Made by a program: the position numbers and the translations under genes. The notes under the pieces were generated by a model, which worked only from the letters and a program-made list of their open reading frames with translations, searched no databases and was not told the origin of the DNA. Below, one piece after another: positions 16,987 to 26,428 of a DNA stretch of 64,000 bases. The stretch's first letter is position 1. Every line of letters starts with the position of its first letter. Source of the DNA: Spirochaetales bacterium (lineage in GTDB: Bacteria; Spirochaetota; Spirochaetia; DAHUYW01); assembly GCA_027306915.1 (NCBI GenBank), contig DAHUYW010000019.1:6307-70306 (forward strand), read 5' to 3'.

Positions 16987-18177
16987 TCACATCCCGATGG
17001 GCACCACCCTCCCGTTGTGAACCACCATCGCAGTATCTGCGAGCGCACGGAGGTCGGCGAGAGGGTCTCCCTCAACTACGAGCAGATCGGCGATCTTGCC
17101 GGGGGCAAGTGTCCCGAGATCCTTTCCCCTTCCGCTGACGATTGCCGCGTTCCTGGTCCCGGCAAGAATGATGTCCATGGAGGTCATCCCTGCGCTCGCC
17201 ATGAGTCCAACCTCGGTGATGGGAAAGCCGTCGTCGAAATTGCAGCTGTAACCGGCGTAATCGGTTCCGAGGGCGATGATTCCGCCCGCCCGGTAGAAAC
17301 GAGCGAGGTTGTCAATTGCGATTCGCCCCCAATCGAGCCCGTGCATTTCGCTCACCCCCTTCCAGAGCTCGAGGGTCGGCGTCCAGGCGATCCCCTTTTT
17401 CACGATCGCGCGGATTTGACGGTCGTCAAGCGGCTCGACTACCATGTGAGCGAGATCGTCGACCCCCGCCTCAAGGGCAATCGAGAGATTTCGCGTGTGG
17501 GAGATGTGGGCGGAGACGCGCACCCCACGGGAATGGACGGTCGCGACGATTCGCTTCGCGATAGTCGCGGAGAGCATCGGCCAGGTTCTTCCCTGCAGGT
17601 CGTCTTCGAGCGCGATCTTGATGACGTCTACCCCCTCATCTATGAGCCCGCGCACCGCCGCCTCGGCTTCGCCGGGAGAATCGACGAAAAGGCTCCCGTA
17701 TCCCCCTGGGGCGGTGATGAGCGGAGTCGCCGCGATGAGGCGGGCGCATTGGGGATCCCGGTCGAGGCTGTCGCGGAGGGAGAGAAAGTCTCCGGCCGCA
17801 ACGGGTCCGAGATCCCGCACCGAGGTGATTCCCGATCGAAGCCACCCTCTAAGATGCACGAGATTGTAGGCCTGATGGACGTGGGCGTTTATGAAACCGG
17901 GGAGCACCGTCGTTCCTGCAAGGAAGTACCTCCGATACGAGGACGGGATAAGAAAGGCCCCGGTGCGACCCACCCGCTCAACTCTATTGCCGGAAACAAG
18001 CACCACGCCGTTCGGAATCGGCGGGGCGCCGGTGCCGTCGATGACCGTCGCGCCCACAAGTGCGAGACCGGACGATGACTCTCCCGCCCCGCCCCCACTA
18101 GCGAGGGCGGCCGGCAGGAGCGCGAGCCCGAAGAACGCCGAGAGGATCCGTGTATGCACTATGCGTCCAGTATACAC
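16987..18177 (-). CDS. Exported amidohydrolase-family protein
   Basis: 396 residues with a signal peptide (ILSAFFGLALLPAALAS). Metal-dependent amidohydrolase fold: HxH in GFINAHVHQAYNL, a Lys in VIKIALEDD, His in VSAHISHTR and DDLAHMV, and Asp in ALGTDYAGYS. The C-terminal strand set GTLAPGKIADLLVVEGDPL is typical of imidazolonepropionase/prolidase-like members. The substrate is unknown. The 3' end lies nine bases from the convergent cyclophilin gene. Confidence 0.88.
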   Translation of the reverse strand: MYTGRIVHTRILSAFFGLALLPAALASGGGAGESSSGLALVGATVIDGTGAPPIPNGVVLVSGNRVERVGRTGAFLIPSSYRRYFLAGTTVLPGFINAHVHQAYNLVHLRGWLRSGITSVRDLGPVAAGDFLSLRDSLDRDPQCARLIAATPLITAPGGYGSLFVDSPGEAEAAVRGLIDEGVDVIKIALEDDLQGRTWPMLSATIAKRIVATVHSRGVRVSAHISHTRNLSIALEAGVDDLAHMVVEPLDDRQIRAIVKKGIAWTPTLELWKGVSEMHGLDWGRIAIDNLARFYRAGGIIALGTDYAGYSCNFDDGFPITEVGLMASAGMTSMDIILAGTRNAAIVSGRGKDLGTLAPGKIADLLVVEGDPLADLRALADTAMVVHNGRVVPIGM

Positions 18178-18339
18178 CGGGAATTGCCTCCGGACCGCAC
18201 CGCCGGCGGTCGAGCGCGCCGCAGACTGGCGGCCCGTGGAAGGAGCGGCCGGCTCCTTTTCGAGCCCGACGGCGAGCGGCGGCGTGGTAGAATATGCATA
18301 TCGACGAGATCATCAAGTCCACGACTCCCAACCAAAGGA

Positions 18340-18772
18340 GGCTCTCCATGCGCACATCAGGCTGCAGGTCGCTCGGGGCTGCGGCGGCCAGTCCATCTTT
18401 GTCGTACCCAAGCTCGATCTCGTCGCCGTCTTCGTGGGGGGACTGGCCGAACATCCCCGGATGGGCGAGCCGGCGCCGGGGAAGACCTACAACCTCGCCG
18501 CCAACTCCATTGGGCTGCGCGCGTGCTCGCTGCATTTCACGGGCAGAGATGAGGCCCGTTTCACGCTGTGCTTTCAGGACAGGCCGCCCCTTGAGCTGGC
18601 GGTGGGCTTGGCGGGCCTGTACAGCGTCACCCCGAATGTGCGATGGTTTGGGCCGCTGGAGGTCGACGGGCCGATCGGGGCTCGGGGAGGCTGGCAGCCG
18701 GGCAGCTCCGCGATCACCACGTTGACCCTGTCGACCGATCATCACGAGGTGGTGATGATAGGCGAGAGCTGA
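18340..18772 (+). pseudogene. C-terminal remnant of a class-C beta-lactamase-like serine hydrolase
   Basis: One frame encodes RGCGGQSIFVVPKLDLVAVF, the strand-loop signature near the end of serine hydrolases of the beta-lactamase class C fold. About 110 residues with the usual C-terminal extension follow (NSIGLRACSLHFTGRDEARF and GPIGARGGWQPGSS). The catalytic SxxK and YxN parts are absent: upstream DNA is unrelated and has no start codon in this frame. It sits between the amidohydrolase and the arabinofuranosidase gene and is best read as a truncated gene. Confidence 0.75.
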
Positions 18773-18796
18773 CGCTGCCGGAAACAATGGGGGCCT

Positions 18797-20341
18797 ATGC
18801 ACGAAGATTCGATGGCGAGCATAACGATCGACCGCGATTTCACGGTCGGCAAGATTGATCCGCGCATCTACGGATCCCTCATCGAGCACATGGAGCGTGT
18901 CGTCTACGGGGGGATCTACGAGCCGGGGCACCCGGAGGCCGACGAGCTTGGCTTTCGAAAAGACATAATCCGCCTCGTCAGGGAGACCGGGATACCGGTC
19001 ATCCGCTACCCCGGAGGGAACTTCGTATCGGGCTACAATTGGGAGGATGGGGTAGGTCCGCTCGCCGAGAGACCGCGGCGATTGGACCTTGCCTGGATTG
19101 CCCGGGAGCCCAACGAGGTCGGGCTGAACGAGTTCATGCACTGGGCGGAGGCCGCAGGTGTCGAGTGCAACCTTGCGGTCAACCTCGGCCTTCGCGGGGT
19201 GGAAGCAGCACGGAACCTCATCGAGTACTGCAATTTCCCGCGCGGGAGCCGTTGGAGCGACCTTCGGATAGCGCATGGACGCGCGGAGCCCTATCGGATA
19301 AAGACCTGGTGCCTCGGAAACGAGATGGACGGACCGTGGCAGATCGGCGCGAAGAGCGCTCGCGACTACGGGCGAATCGCGTGCGAGACCGCACGCGTCA
19401 TGCGCCGGGTCGATCCCGCAATCGAGCTCGTCGCCTGCGGGAGCTCGACGGCCAGGATGGCGAGCTTCCCCGAGTGGGACGCGACGGTCCTGGAGCACGC
19501 CTACGACGAGGTCGACTATCTCTCCCTCCACACCTACTTCATGAACGGCGGCGGCGACACCGCGAGCTATCTCGCGAGGGCGATCGAGATGGATAGGCAG
19601 ATCGAGTCGATAGTCGCTACCTGCGACTACGTAAGAGCGAAGGTGCGCAGCACGAAGACCATGAACCTCTCCTTCGACGAGTGGGGGATTTGGTCGCGGG
19701 AGGAGCGGGCCAACCGCGACGGCTGGACCTGGAGATGGGAGGAGGCGAATGCGGTAAGCGAGGGTATGTACAGCTTTGAAGACGCCCTTCTTGCCGGCTC
19801 GATGCTCCTCTCGCTCATCCGCCATGCCGATCGAGTGAAGATCGCCTGCTGGGCGCAGCTCGTCAACCACCTCTCCCTGGTAAGCTGCGTCAAGGGCGGG
19901 CCTCTGTGGAAACAGACCGTCTACTATCCCTTCGCCCATGCCGCGCGCTACGGCAAAGGGATCGCCCTTGCGCCGGCGATCAGCGGAGAGCGCTACGACA
20001 CCGCCGACCTCTCGGAGGTGTGCTTCGTAGACGCGGCCGCCGTCGTTGCCGAAAGCGGGAGCGAGCTTGTCCTTTTCGCGGTCAACCGGGATCTGCACCA
20101 GCCGCTCCCGGTTGAGCTCGTCCTGCGGGGCTTCGGTGCCTGCCGGCCGGTCGAGCACATCGTCTATGAGAGCGCGGACCTTCACGCGGGAAACACCCAC
20201 GTGCATCCGGAGCGAGTCGTACCGCACAGCTCGAGCGGCGCACGGCTTGCGACGGGCGCGATCGCCGAAGGCAAGGGGATGGCCCTCACGCTTCCCGCTG
20301 CGTCGTGGAATGTCGTGCGGCTGGAGGCAGTCGACGCATGA
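18797..20341 (+). CDS. abfA: GH51 alpha-L-arabinofuranosidase
   Basis: 514 residues, normal length for intracellular GH51. The (beta/alpha)8 barrel carries the acid/base Glu176 in KTWCLGNEMDGPWQ and the nucleophile Glu295 in MNLSFDEWGIWS. PVIRYPGGNFVSGYNWEDG and VDYLSLHTYF are further family marks. A C-terminal beta domain covers about 385-514. No signal peptide is present, so it removes alpha-L-arabinose from imported arabino-oligosaccharides. Two start codons are close together (18797 and 18812). Its stop overlaps the start of the following acetyltransferase gene by four bases. Confidence 0.95.
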   Translation: MHEDSMASITIDRDFTVGKIDPRIYGSLIEHMERVVYGGIYEPGHPEADELGFRKDIIRLVRETGIPVIRYPGGNFVSGYNWEDGVGPLAERPRRLDLAWIAREPNEVGLNEFMHWAEAAGVECNLAVNLGLRGVEAARNLIEYCNFPRGSRWSDLRIAHGRAEPYRIKTWCLGNEMDGPWQIGAKSARDYGRIACETARVMRRVDPAIELVACGSSTARMASFPEWDATVLEHAYDEVDYLSLHTYFMNGGGDTASYLARAIEMDRQIESIVATCDYVRAKVRSTKTMNLSFDEWGIWSREERANRDGWTWRWEEANAVSEGMYSFEDALLAGSMLLSLIRHADRVKIACWAQLVNHLSLVSCVKGGPLWKQTVYYPFAHAARYGKGIALAPAISGERYDTADLSEVCFVDAAAVVAESGSELVLFAVNRDLHQPLPVELVLRGFGACRPVEHIVYESADLHAGNTHVHPERVVPHSSSGARLATGAIAEGKGMALTLPAASWNVVRLEAVDA

Positions 20342-20856
20342 TCCGAATGGCCGCTGAATCCGATCTGGAACCGATGATCGAGATCATCAACGACGCCGCG
20401 CAGGCCTACAAGGGGGTGATCCCTGCCGACCGCTGGCGGGAACCCTACATGGCGCGCGAGGAGCTCCTCGGCGAAATCGAGGATGGCGTCGTCTTCTGGT
20501 GCCTTGCCGAGGGCGGGGCTCTTCTCGGCGTGATGGGAATACAGGATCGGGGGGAGGTCGCGCTGATCCGTCACGCATACGTAAGGAACAGCTCGCGAGG
20601 CCGGGGCATCGGGACGCAGCTTCTTCGCCACCTCGTTTCGAAGGCGGCCAAACCGATCCTGGTCGGCACCTGGGCCGCCGCCTCGTGGGCGATCTCCTTC
20701 TATGAAAAAAACGGCTTCACGCGGGTGCCTGCACCCGAAAAGGACCGCCTCCTCCGGAAGTACTGGGACATCCCGGAGCGCCAAATAGAAACCTCGGTCG
20801 TCTTGGGGGATCCCCGCTACTCCAGCCTGGCTGCCGCTCGGAAGCCGCGCAGGTAG
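20338..20856 (+). CDS. GNAT-family N-acetyltransferase
   Basis: 172 residues. Typical GNAT: MIRMAAESDLEPMIEIINDA at the start, acetyl-CoA loop RHAYVRNSSRGRGIGTQLLR (R/Q-x-x-G-x-G/A as RGRGIG), and WAISFYEKNGFTRV as strand 5/helix 4. The 4-base overlap ATGA with abfA indicates translational coupling, but no link to sugar metabolism is evident. The acceptor is unknown. Confidence 0.9.
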   Translation: MIRMAAESDLEPMIEIINDAAQAYKGVIPADRWREPYMAREELLGEIEDGVVFWCLAEGGALLGVMGIQDRGEVALIRHAYVRNSSRGRGIGTQLLRHLVSKAAKPILVGTWAAASWAISFYEKNGFTRVPAPEKDRLLRKYWDIPERQIETSVVLGDPRYSSLAAARKPRR

Positions 20857-20886
20857 CCGACGACTGAGGGCCGCTTCCCCGCGTGC

Positions 20887-23304
20887 CTACCACTCGATCG
20901 TGCAGTCGTCGCCCGCGAGCTTCACGACGAGCGCCTCGTCCTCGATCCACCACCCCGGCTTCGCCTCGGAACCTGTAGCGATCCACCAACCCGTCTCGAC
21001 GGTCGCGGCCGCGTTTACCTCGGGGATCGGCCGCCGGCCGGCGAGGACCCGCTTCGGCTTTCCCATTTCGTGGAGATGGAGGTACCAGCCGCCGGCGGCA
21101 CCCGGCTGCCCACGCCGGCCGGCGCCTCCGCTCGGGGCGGCCCGGAAGGTCGTCACGCCCTTTGCGGTCATGGCTTCAAGCGCAGTGTCCTCCCCTTCGT
21201 CGCGCAGGCGGAAGCGCGCCGAACCCTCGCACCAGAGGTGGAGGTGATAGCGCTCGGCCGGACGCTCTCCGACGTAGACAAACGGCTCGACCGTCGGAAC
21301 GAGTGAATCTACGCGAAGGTAGAGCGGCATCTCGCCGAGCGGGAGGTCGCGCCGGACCCAGGCCGGCCCGTCGATACGCTCTCCCGTGAGAAGGTGGATC
21401 CATCGGCCGCGCGGCAGGTAGAGCTCTGCGAGGCCGCGCGCGTTGAAGACGGGAGCGACGAGAAGCTCGCGACCGAGCATGTACTGGAGGTCGAGGTGGA
21501 CGCAGGTCGGATCGTCGGGAAACTCCAGGATCATGGGACGAGCGATCGGAAGGCCGCTCTCGGCGGCTTCGAAGGCGTAGCTGTAGAGGTAGGGGAGGAG
21601 CCGGTAGCGCAGCTGGGCGTAGCGCCGGAAGATCGCAAGGACCTCGGCGTCGAAGGACCACGGGAAGCGGGGGGTCTGGCTGTGGCAGCGCGCCGCAGGG
21701 CTCAAGAGCCCGAATTGGGCCCACCGCACGTAGAGCTCTCGGGAGGGCGCGCCATAGAATCCGCCGATGTCGTGGCTCCAGAGGGCGTGGCCCATGAGCG
21801 AATCGCTCAGGCCGGCGCGCAGCACCGCGGCCATATCCTCGAAGGTGCACTCGGGGTCGCCCGACCAGTGAATGGGATAGCGCTTCGAGCCCGCGCAGCC
21901 TGATCGCGCCCAGATGACGCCCTTCCCGTGCTTCTCCTCGACCACCTCGAAGACGGCCTCTTGGTAGAGCATCGAGTAGAGGTTGTGCATCCCCCTCCCG
22001 TCCTGACCGCTCGCGTACACCGCGTCGGGGGGTATCTCCTCCCCGAAATCGGTCTTGAAGGTATCGACCCCCATCCGCAGGAGGCGCCGGTGGCGCTCCT
22101 TGTACCATGCGATCGCATCCGGGTTCGTGACGTCGATGATCGCCATGGCCGGCTGCCGGTCCAGCCAGAGGTTCGTGACGTAGTCATCGCCGTTGCGGTT
22201 CTTCAGGAAGTAGCCCTCCTGCGATCCCTCGCGGTATGCCTCGCTGAAGATCGATACGTAGGTATTCTCCCAGACGGAGATCTTGAAGCCCTTCTCCTTC
22301 AGCTTCGCGATCATCTCCCCCGGGTTGGGGAAGCGCGCCTCGTCCCAGGTGAGGTCGGACCAGCGGTCGTCGCGCAGCCAGAAGCAATCGAAATGATAGA
22401 CGTCGCAGGGGATCGCGAGCTCCCGTATTTTCGCCGCCTCCTCCTCAACCTTTGCCCGGTCGAGTCGATCGAAACCGGTGCTGATCCACAACCCCAGCGC
22501 CCATTTGGGAGGAACCCGCGGCTTTCCGGTGAGCTCGGCGTACTCCCGGAGAATCTCGGCCGGCGTGGAGGCGACCATGAGGTAGAGATCGAGCTCATCG
22601 CTCTCGGCATCGACCACGAGCGAACGGGTCGAGCTCGCGCCGAAGTCGAAGGTGACCCGCTCGGTGTTGTCGGCGTAGAGGCCGTAACCGCCGCTTGAGA
22701 GGTAGAAGGGCACGTTGCGATAGGAGAGCCCGGATCGGGCTCCGCGCGCGTTGGAGTTCCAGATCTCGATGCGCTGCCCGGTCTTTTCGAGCCTGGTAAA
22801 CCGCTCGCCGCAGCCCCAGATGTGCTCCTGCGCCCCGAGCAGAAGGCTAAAGTGGACGTGCCGCGGCTCCCATCGGACCACCCACGGACGCCCCGCCTCG
22901 TCCGCCTCCGCGGTGAAACCGGTCGGCGGGGCATAGCGGTCCCCGGTGAGCATCCGATCCTCTTCGATTGTCTCGGCCACAGGATTGCCCTTCCGATCGC
23001 GAAGCGACAGGTGCCAGGGATCGAGGGAGACGGTGAGCGTTGCCTGACCGGCGTCGATCGTCACGGCGTCGCCGCTATCGCGCACGCTGAGACGCTCGTG
23101 GGGCGAGCGGACGACGATGGCAGAGCTCCGCTCGGCAGGATGGGGCCCGCAGGCGATGCGGATGCGGAAGCAGCGCTCGGAGTAGACCCGCGCCTCCATC
23201 GCTATCGCGGCAAGCGTTCCCGCCCTGCAGACAAACGCCGCACAGCCTCCACGAACCTCGTGACTGATGACCTTTTCGATAGGAAACATGCGATCTTTCG
23301 TCAT
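20887..23304 (-). CDS. GH31 alpha-xylosidase/alpha-glucosidase (YicI-like)
   Basis: About 805 residues. GH31 TIM barrel with N-terminal beta domain (QEHIWGCGERFTRLEKTGQR), catalytic nucleophile Asp in DTFKTDFGEEIPPDAV, and the acid/base region PIHWSGDPECTFEDM; the substrate loop LWSHDIGGFYG follows. The FKTDFGE context is that of YicI-type alpha-xylosidases rather than maltases. No signal peptide, so it would cut isoprimeverose-like oligosaccharides in the cytoplasm. The start at 23304 is supported by GGGGAGT upstream; frames further upstream lack homology. A low-complexity Gly/Ala insert lies near residue 720. Confidence 0.93.
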   Translation of the reverse strand: MTKDRMFPIEKVISHEVRGGCAAFVCRAGTLAAIAMEARVYSERCFRIRIACGPHPAERSSAIVVRSPHERLSVRDSGDAVTIDAGQATLTVSLDPWHLSLRDRKGNPVAETIEEDRMLTGDRYAPPTGFTAEADEAGRPWVVRWEPRHVHFSLLLGAQEHIWGCGERFTRLEKTGQRIEIWNSNARGARSGLSYRNVPFYLSSGGYGLYADNTERVTFDFGASSTRSLVVDAESDELDLYLMVASTPAEILREYAELTGKPRVPPKWALGLWISTGFDRLDRAKVEEEAAKIRELAIPCDVYHFDCFWLRDDRWSDLTWDEARFPNPGEMIAKLKEKGFKISVWENTYVSIFSEAYREGSQEGYFLKNRNGDDYVTNLWLDRQPAMAIIDVTNPDAIAWYKERHRRLLRMGVDTFKTDFGEEIPPDAVYASGQDGRGMHNLYSMLYQEAVFEVVEEKHGKGVIWARSGCAGSKRYPIHWSGDPECTFEDMAAVLRAGLSDSLMGHALWSHDIGGFYGAPSRELYVRWAQFGLLSPAARCHSQTPRFPWSFDAEVLAIFRRYAQLRYRLLPYLYSYAFEAAESGLPIARPMILEFPDDPTCVHLDLQYMLGRELLVAPVFNARGLAELYLPRGRWIHLLTGERIDGPAWVRRDLPLGEMPLYLRVDSLVPTVEPFVYVGERPAERYHLHLWCEGSARFRLRDEGEDTALEAMTAKGVTTFRAAPSGGAGRRGQPGAAGGWYLHLHEMGKPKRVLAGRRPIPEVNAAATVETGWWIATGSEAKPGWWIEDEALVVKLAGDDCTIEW

Positions 23305-23411
23305 GCCGACTCCCCTGTGACCGACATCCCCGCGGCCGGGCATTCGCATTGTAGAGCAGGGCGCCGTCGACCTCAAGGCGACCCTCCGGCGACTTCCGCG
23401 TAACCGCGCTT

Positions 23412-23438
23412 TTGTTTTCCAACCCTATCTGGTATAGT
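23412..23438 (+). promoter_or_regulatory. Putative promoter of the sia operon
   Basis: TATAGT at 23433-23438 is a good -10 box. The only -35 candidate is a T-rich TTGTTT with short spacing, so the call rests mainly on the -10 and the position 40 bases before the first gene. Confidence 0.35.
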
Positions 23439-23477
23439 TCGTCGGGCGTGCGGCCCCGCCCTCCAAAGGATCTGCCA

Positions 23478-25451
23478 ATGGGTTTCAAAAGGCTGACGAC
23501 TCGATTCTTGCTCATCGTCCTGGCCCTTTTTATCGTGACGGGGTTGGTTTCGACCTTCACCCTCCTGCTTGCCGTGGACGGAATCATCCACCGCCTCGGA
23601 GCAAGCTATGCACTCGAGCGAGCCGAGGTTGAGCGATCGAGGATCGCAAACGTCCTCGAAACCGAGGCGGTTCTTGCGCGCAAGCTTGCCGACTCGCCGC
23701 CGATCGTGCACTGGCTGCTCGACGAAGGGAACCCAAGCCTGCGCGCCGCAGCCTTCGAGGAGCTCGAGAGCTTCCGCCAGGCCTTCCGCGACAAGGACTA
23801 CTTCATCACGGTTGGCTCCTCACTCACCTACTATAATCAGCCGACCACCGGACCCCTTGCCGCCACTACCCTAAGCAGGAACAACCCTGCCGATGCCTGG
23901 TACTTCGATTCCGTCGAGGCGGGGGTTCCTTCCACCTTCAACCTCGACTTCGACCGCCTCATCGGCCAGGCCAAGGTTTGGATCAACTGCATCGTGCACG
24001 CAGGCGGCCGGGTCATCGGAGTCGCCGGTACGGGGATCGACATCACCGATCTTGTAGACCAGCTCGTGCGATCGGAAGGAGACGGAGTGCGCACCATCCT
24101 TGTCGACTCAAGCGGCGCCATCACGGCCGAGCGAGATCGGAAGGCCCTCGAGCAGAACGCCCTTGCCGGTGCCAAGGGCAAGAAGATCACCATCTTCGAT
24201 CTCGCGAAGACGGATCGAGACCGCGAGGTGCTCGCGAGGCTCATGGCCTCGGCCAGCGCCGGCAAGCCTGCCGTCGCGCTGGTCAACCTCGACGGCCAGA
24301 CGAACCTCACCGTCATCACCCGGATCCCCGAGATCAGCTGGTTTGCAGTAGTCGCCGTCGACCCCTCCTCGGTCATTGCATTCATCGATTTCCTGCCGCT
24401 CTTCGCGCTTCTGGTCGCCTCGCTTCTTGCGGTGCTCGCCGCCATCTCGCTCCTCATGGATCGAGTGGTCCTGCGGCCGCTCGCCACGATGACCTCCTCG
24501 GCGCGTCGGATTGCAGCAGGGGACTACAGCCTTGCACTCCCGACCGGGAGAACCGACGAGATAGGCAACCTTTCCCTCGCCTTCAACGAAATGGCCGCCA
24601 AGGTGAAGGGTTACACGGAGGGCCTCGAATCCCTGGTGGAGCGCAGGACGGCCGAGCTAAAGACGTTGAACGGGCGCCTCGAAGTGGCAAACCGCCAGGT
24701 CATGGAAAGCATCCGCTATGCCCGGCTCATCCAGGACGGGATCATGCCGCCTGAAGGTGCGCTCGCTTCCCGTCTTTCGAGTCACGCGCTCTTTCACCGG
24801 CAGCGGGACATCGTAGGAGGAGATTTCCTCTTCTTCCAGGATTTCGAGGACGGCTTCCTGCTTGGGGTCATCGACTGCGCCGGGCACGGCGTTCCGGGTG
24901 CGCTGATGACGATGATGGCAAGCTCCTCCCTCCAGCTCATCGCCTCGCGCGTTCCTTTCGACGACCCCGCGTCGATTCTCTCCGAGCTCGACGCAGTGAT
25001 CCGCGCGTCCCTTCGCCAGAACCAAGACCAGACGCCCGCCCACAGCGGAATGGACGTCGGACTGTGCGCCTGCCTGCCGAAAGAGCGCGCCTTGATCTAC
25101 GCGGGAGCCGCGATGCCGCTCTACCTTCACTCCGCAGGAGGGGCCATCGCGACCATCTCCGGCCGCAAAACGGCCATCGGCTATCAGCGCAGAAGAAACC
25201 CGGGCCCCTTTGAAAATCGCCGCCTCGCTGCCGATGGGCAGACCTTCTTCCTCGTGACCGACGGCTATATCGATCAGGCGGGAGGAGACCAGGGGCGGGC
25301 CTATGGCACGCGAAGGCTCTCCGCCCTCTTTGCATCGTGCGACGGAAGGGCGCTGGGTGCCACGAATCCCGGATGGGAACCGGCGTTCGACGCCTACCGC
25401 GGTGAGCGCAATCAACGGGACGACGTCCTTGCCATTGGATTTCGGATCTGA
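23478..25451 (+). CDS. siaA: SiaA-like sensor protein phosphatase (extracytoplasmic sensor, HAMP, PP2C/SpoIIE)
   Basis: 657 residues. One membrane helix at about 10-30, a periplasmic Cache-like sensor (about 35-300), a second membrane helix (FLPLFALLVASLLAVLAAIS), HAMP (LRPLATMTSSARRIAAGDYS), a coiled linker with VERRTAELKTLNGRLEVANR, and a PP2C/SpoIIE phosphatase domain with metal-binding GVIDCAGHGVPGALMTMMAS and FLVTDGYIDQ. In Pseudomonas SiaA dephosphorylates SiaC. It is the first gene of a four-gene unit; the next gene starts 37 bases later. AAAGGA precedes ATG 23478. Confidence 0.92.
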   Translation: MGFKRLTTRFLLIVLALFIVTGLVSTFTLLLAVDGIIHRLGASYALERAEVERSRIANVLETEAVLARKLADSPPIVHWLLDEGNPSLRAAAFEELESFRQAFRDKDYFITVGSSLTYYNQPTTGPLAATTLSRNNPADAWYFDSVEAGVPSTFNLDFDRLIGQAKVWINCIVHAGGRVIGVAGTGIDITDLVDQLVRSEGDGVRTILVDSSGAITAERDRKALEQNALAGAKGKKITIFDLAKTDRDREVLARLMASASAGKPAVALVNLDGQTNLTVITRIPEISWFAVVAVDPSSVIAFIDFLPLFALLVASLLAVLAAISLLMDRVVLRPLATMTSSARRIAAGDYSLALPTGRTDEIGNLSLAFNEMAAKVKGYTEGLESLVERRTAELKTLNGRLEVANRQVMESIRYARLIQDGIMPPEGALASRLSSHALFHRQRDIVGGDFLFFQDFEDGFLLGVIDCAGHGVPGALMTMMASSSLQLIASRVPFDDPASILSELDAVIRASLRQNQDQTPAHSGMDVGLCACLPKERALIYAGAAMPLYLHSAGGAIATISGRKTAIGYQRRRNPGPFENRRLAADGQTFFLVTDGYIDQAGGDQGRAYGTRRLSALFASCDGRALGATNPGWEPAFDAYRGERNQRDDVLAIGFRI

Positions 25452-25488
25452 CAGGTCGTTGGAAAGTGACCAAGGAGCGGTGAGTGAG

Positions 25489-26034
25489 ATGGCCGGTTTT
25501 GACCTATTTGCACTTCGCGAAGTGTTCGCCGATCAGGGTGTGATGATTTGCTTCAACGGTCCGTTTTCGCACAGCGTCATCGAGGAGCTCGGTATCGCCG
25601 TGCGGAAATACCTGGAGAGCGCCGATGCGCCGACCTCTCGCATCGCGGACGTGTTCGCAGTGTTCGTCGAGCAGGCCCAGAACCTCAAGAACTACACCTT
25701 GGGCGAACCGGCGGACAGCGCGGAGCCTGGATCGCATCGCTACGGCACCCTCGTGATCGCGCGCGAGGGCGACCGATACGTCGTGAGCTCGGGGAACACG
25801 GTGCGTGCGCTGGATGTCGGCCGCGTGGTCGAGAGGTTGAACGCCATCGTCGGCCTCGACAAGGCGGCCTTGAAGATCGCCTACAAGGAACGGCTCCGCG
25901 GCTCCACCGCGGGCGAAGGCGGTGCGGGTCTCGGATTCATCGACATGGCCCGCAGGGCGTCGGAGCCCCTGCGTTTCTCGGTGCGCGAGCTTTCGGATAA
26001 TCTGGTCTTCTTTAGCATCAGCGTGCTTATCTAG
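25489..26034 (+). CDS. siaB: SiaB-like protein kinase (DUF6272)
   Basis: 181 residues, cytosolic, a degenerate GHKL-type fold. It opens FDLFALREVFADQGVMICFN and contains DVFAVFVEQAQNLKNYTLGE, the Asn-bearing helix expected in SiaB-type kinases, and the glycine-rich GGAGLGFIDMARRASEPL. In P. aeruginosa SiaB phosphorylates SiaC on threonine. The start at 25489 has AAGGAG about eleven bases upstream; a GTG three codons earlier is also possible. Order and family match siaABCD. Confidence 0.88.
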   Translation: MAGFDLFALREVFADQGVMICFNGPFSHSVIEELGIAVRKYLESADAPTSRIADVFAVFVEQAQNLKNYTLGEPADSAEPGSHRYGTLVIAREGDRYVVSSGNTVRALDVGRVVERLNAIVGLDKAALKIAYKERLRGSTAGEGGAGLGFIDMARRASEPLRFSVRELSDNLVFFSISVLI

Positions 26035-26044
26035 GAGTCAAGCC

Positions 26045-26425
26045 GTGGAGAAACTATCGATCAAAGCCGACATCTCGTCACCCTCGGTGGACTTTGACCC
26101 GGCGACCGGGCTCCTCCAAATCGGCGGAGAGTCCTACCCGGAAAACTCCTTCGAGTTCTACGCGCCGATCATCTCCTGGTTGAAGAGCTTCCTCGTCGAA
26201 ACCAGCAGGCCGGTCCGGCTCAGGGTCTCCCTCTCCTACCTGAACACGAGCAGCACCAAGTGCATGATCGACATGCTCGACGACCTGGAGGCTGCGCACC
26301 GCCGCGGCCTCCCCATAAAGATTGAGTGGCTCTACGACGAAGACAATGAGAGGGCGAGAGACACCATCGGCGAGTTCAAGGAGGACTTCACGATGCCGTT
26401 CGACGTCATCGCGGTTAAGGAGTAA
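26045..26425 (+). CDS. siaC: SiaC-like regulatory phosphoprotein (DUF1987)
   Basis: 126 residues. The family signature SLSYLNTSSTKCMIDMLDDL places a threonine at residue 68, exactly the number of the phosphorylated Thr in P. aeruginosa SiaC. SFEFYAPIISWLKSFLVE and the end PFDVIAVKE also match DUF1987. Unphosphorylated SiaC activates the diguanylate cyclase SiaD. Translation most likely starts at GTG 26045, after CTAGGAG; there is no nearby ATG. The gap to siaB is ten bases and to siaD three. Confidence 0.92.
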   Translation: MEKLSIKADISSPSVDFDPATGLLQIGGESYPENSFEFYAPIISWLKSFLVETSRPVRLRVSLSYLNTSSTKCMIDMLDDLEAAHRRGLPIKIEWLYDEDNERARDTIGEFKEDFTMPFDVIAVKE

Positions 26426-26428
26426 GCG

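Noticed and set aside
18098..20227. Open minus-strand frame of 709 codons
   Set aside because: Antisense to the GH51 gene with its clear catalytic motifs; no recognisable motif of its own.
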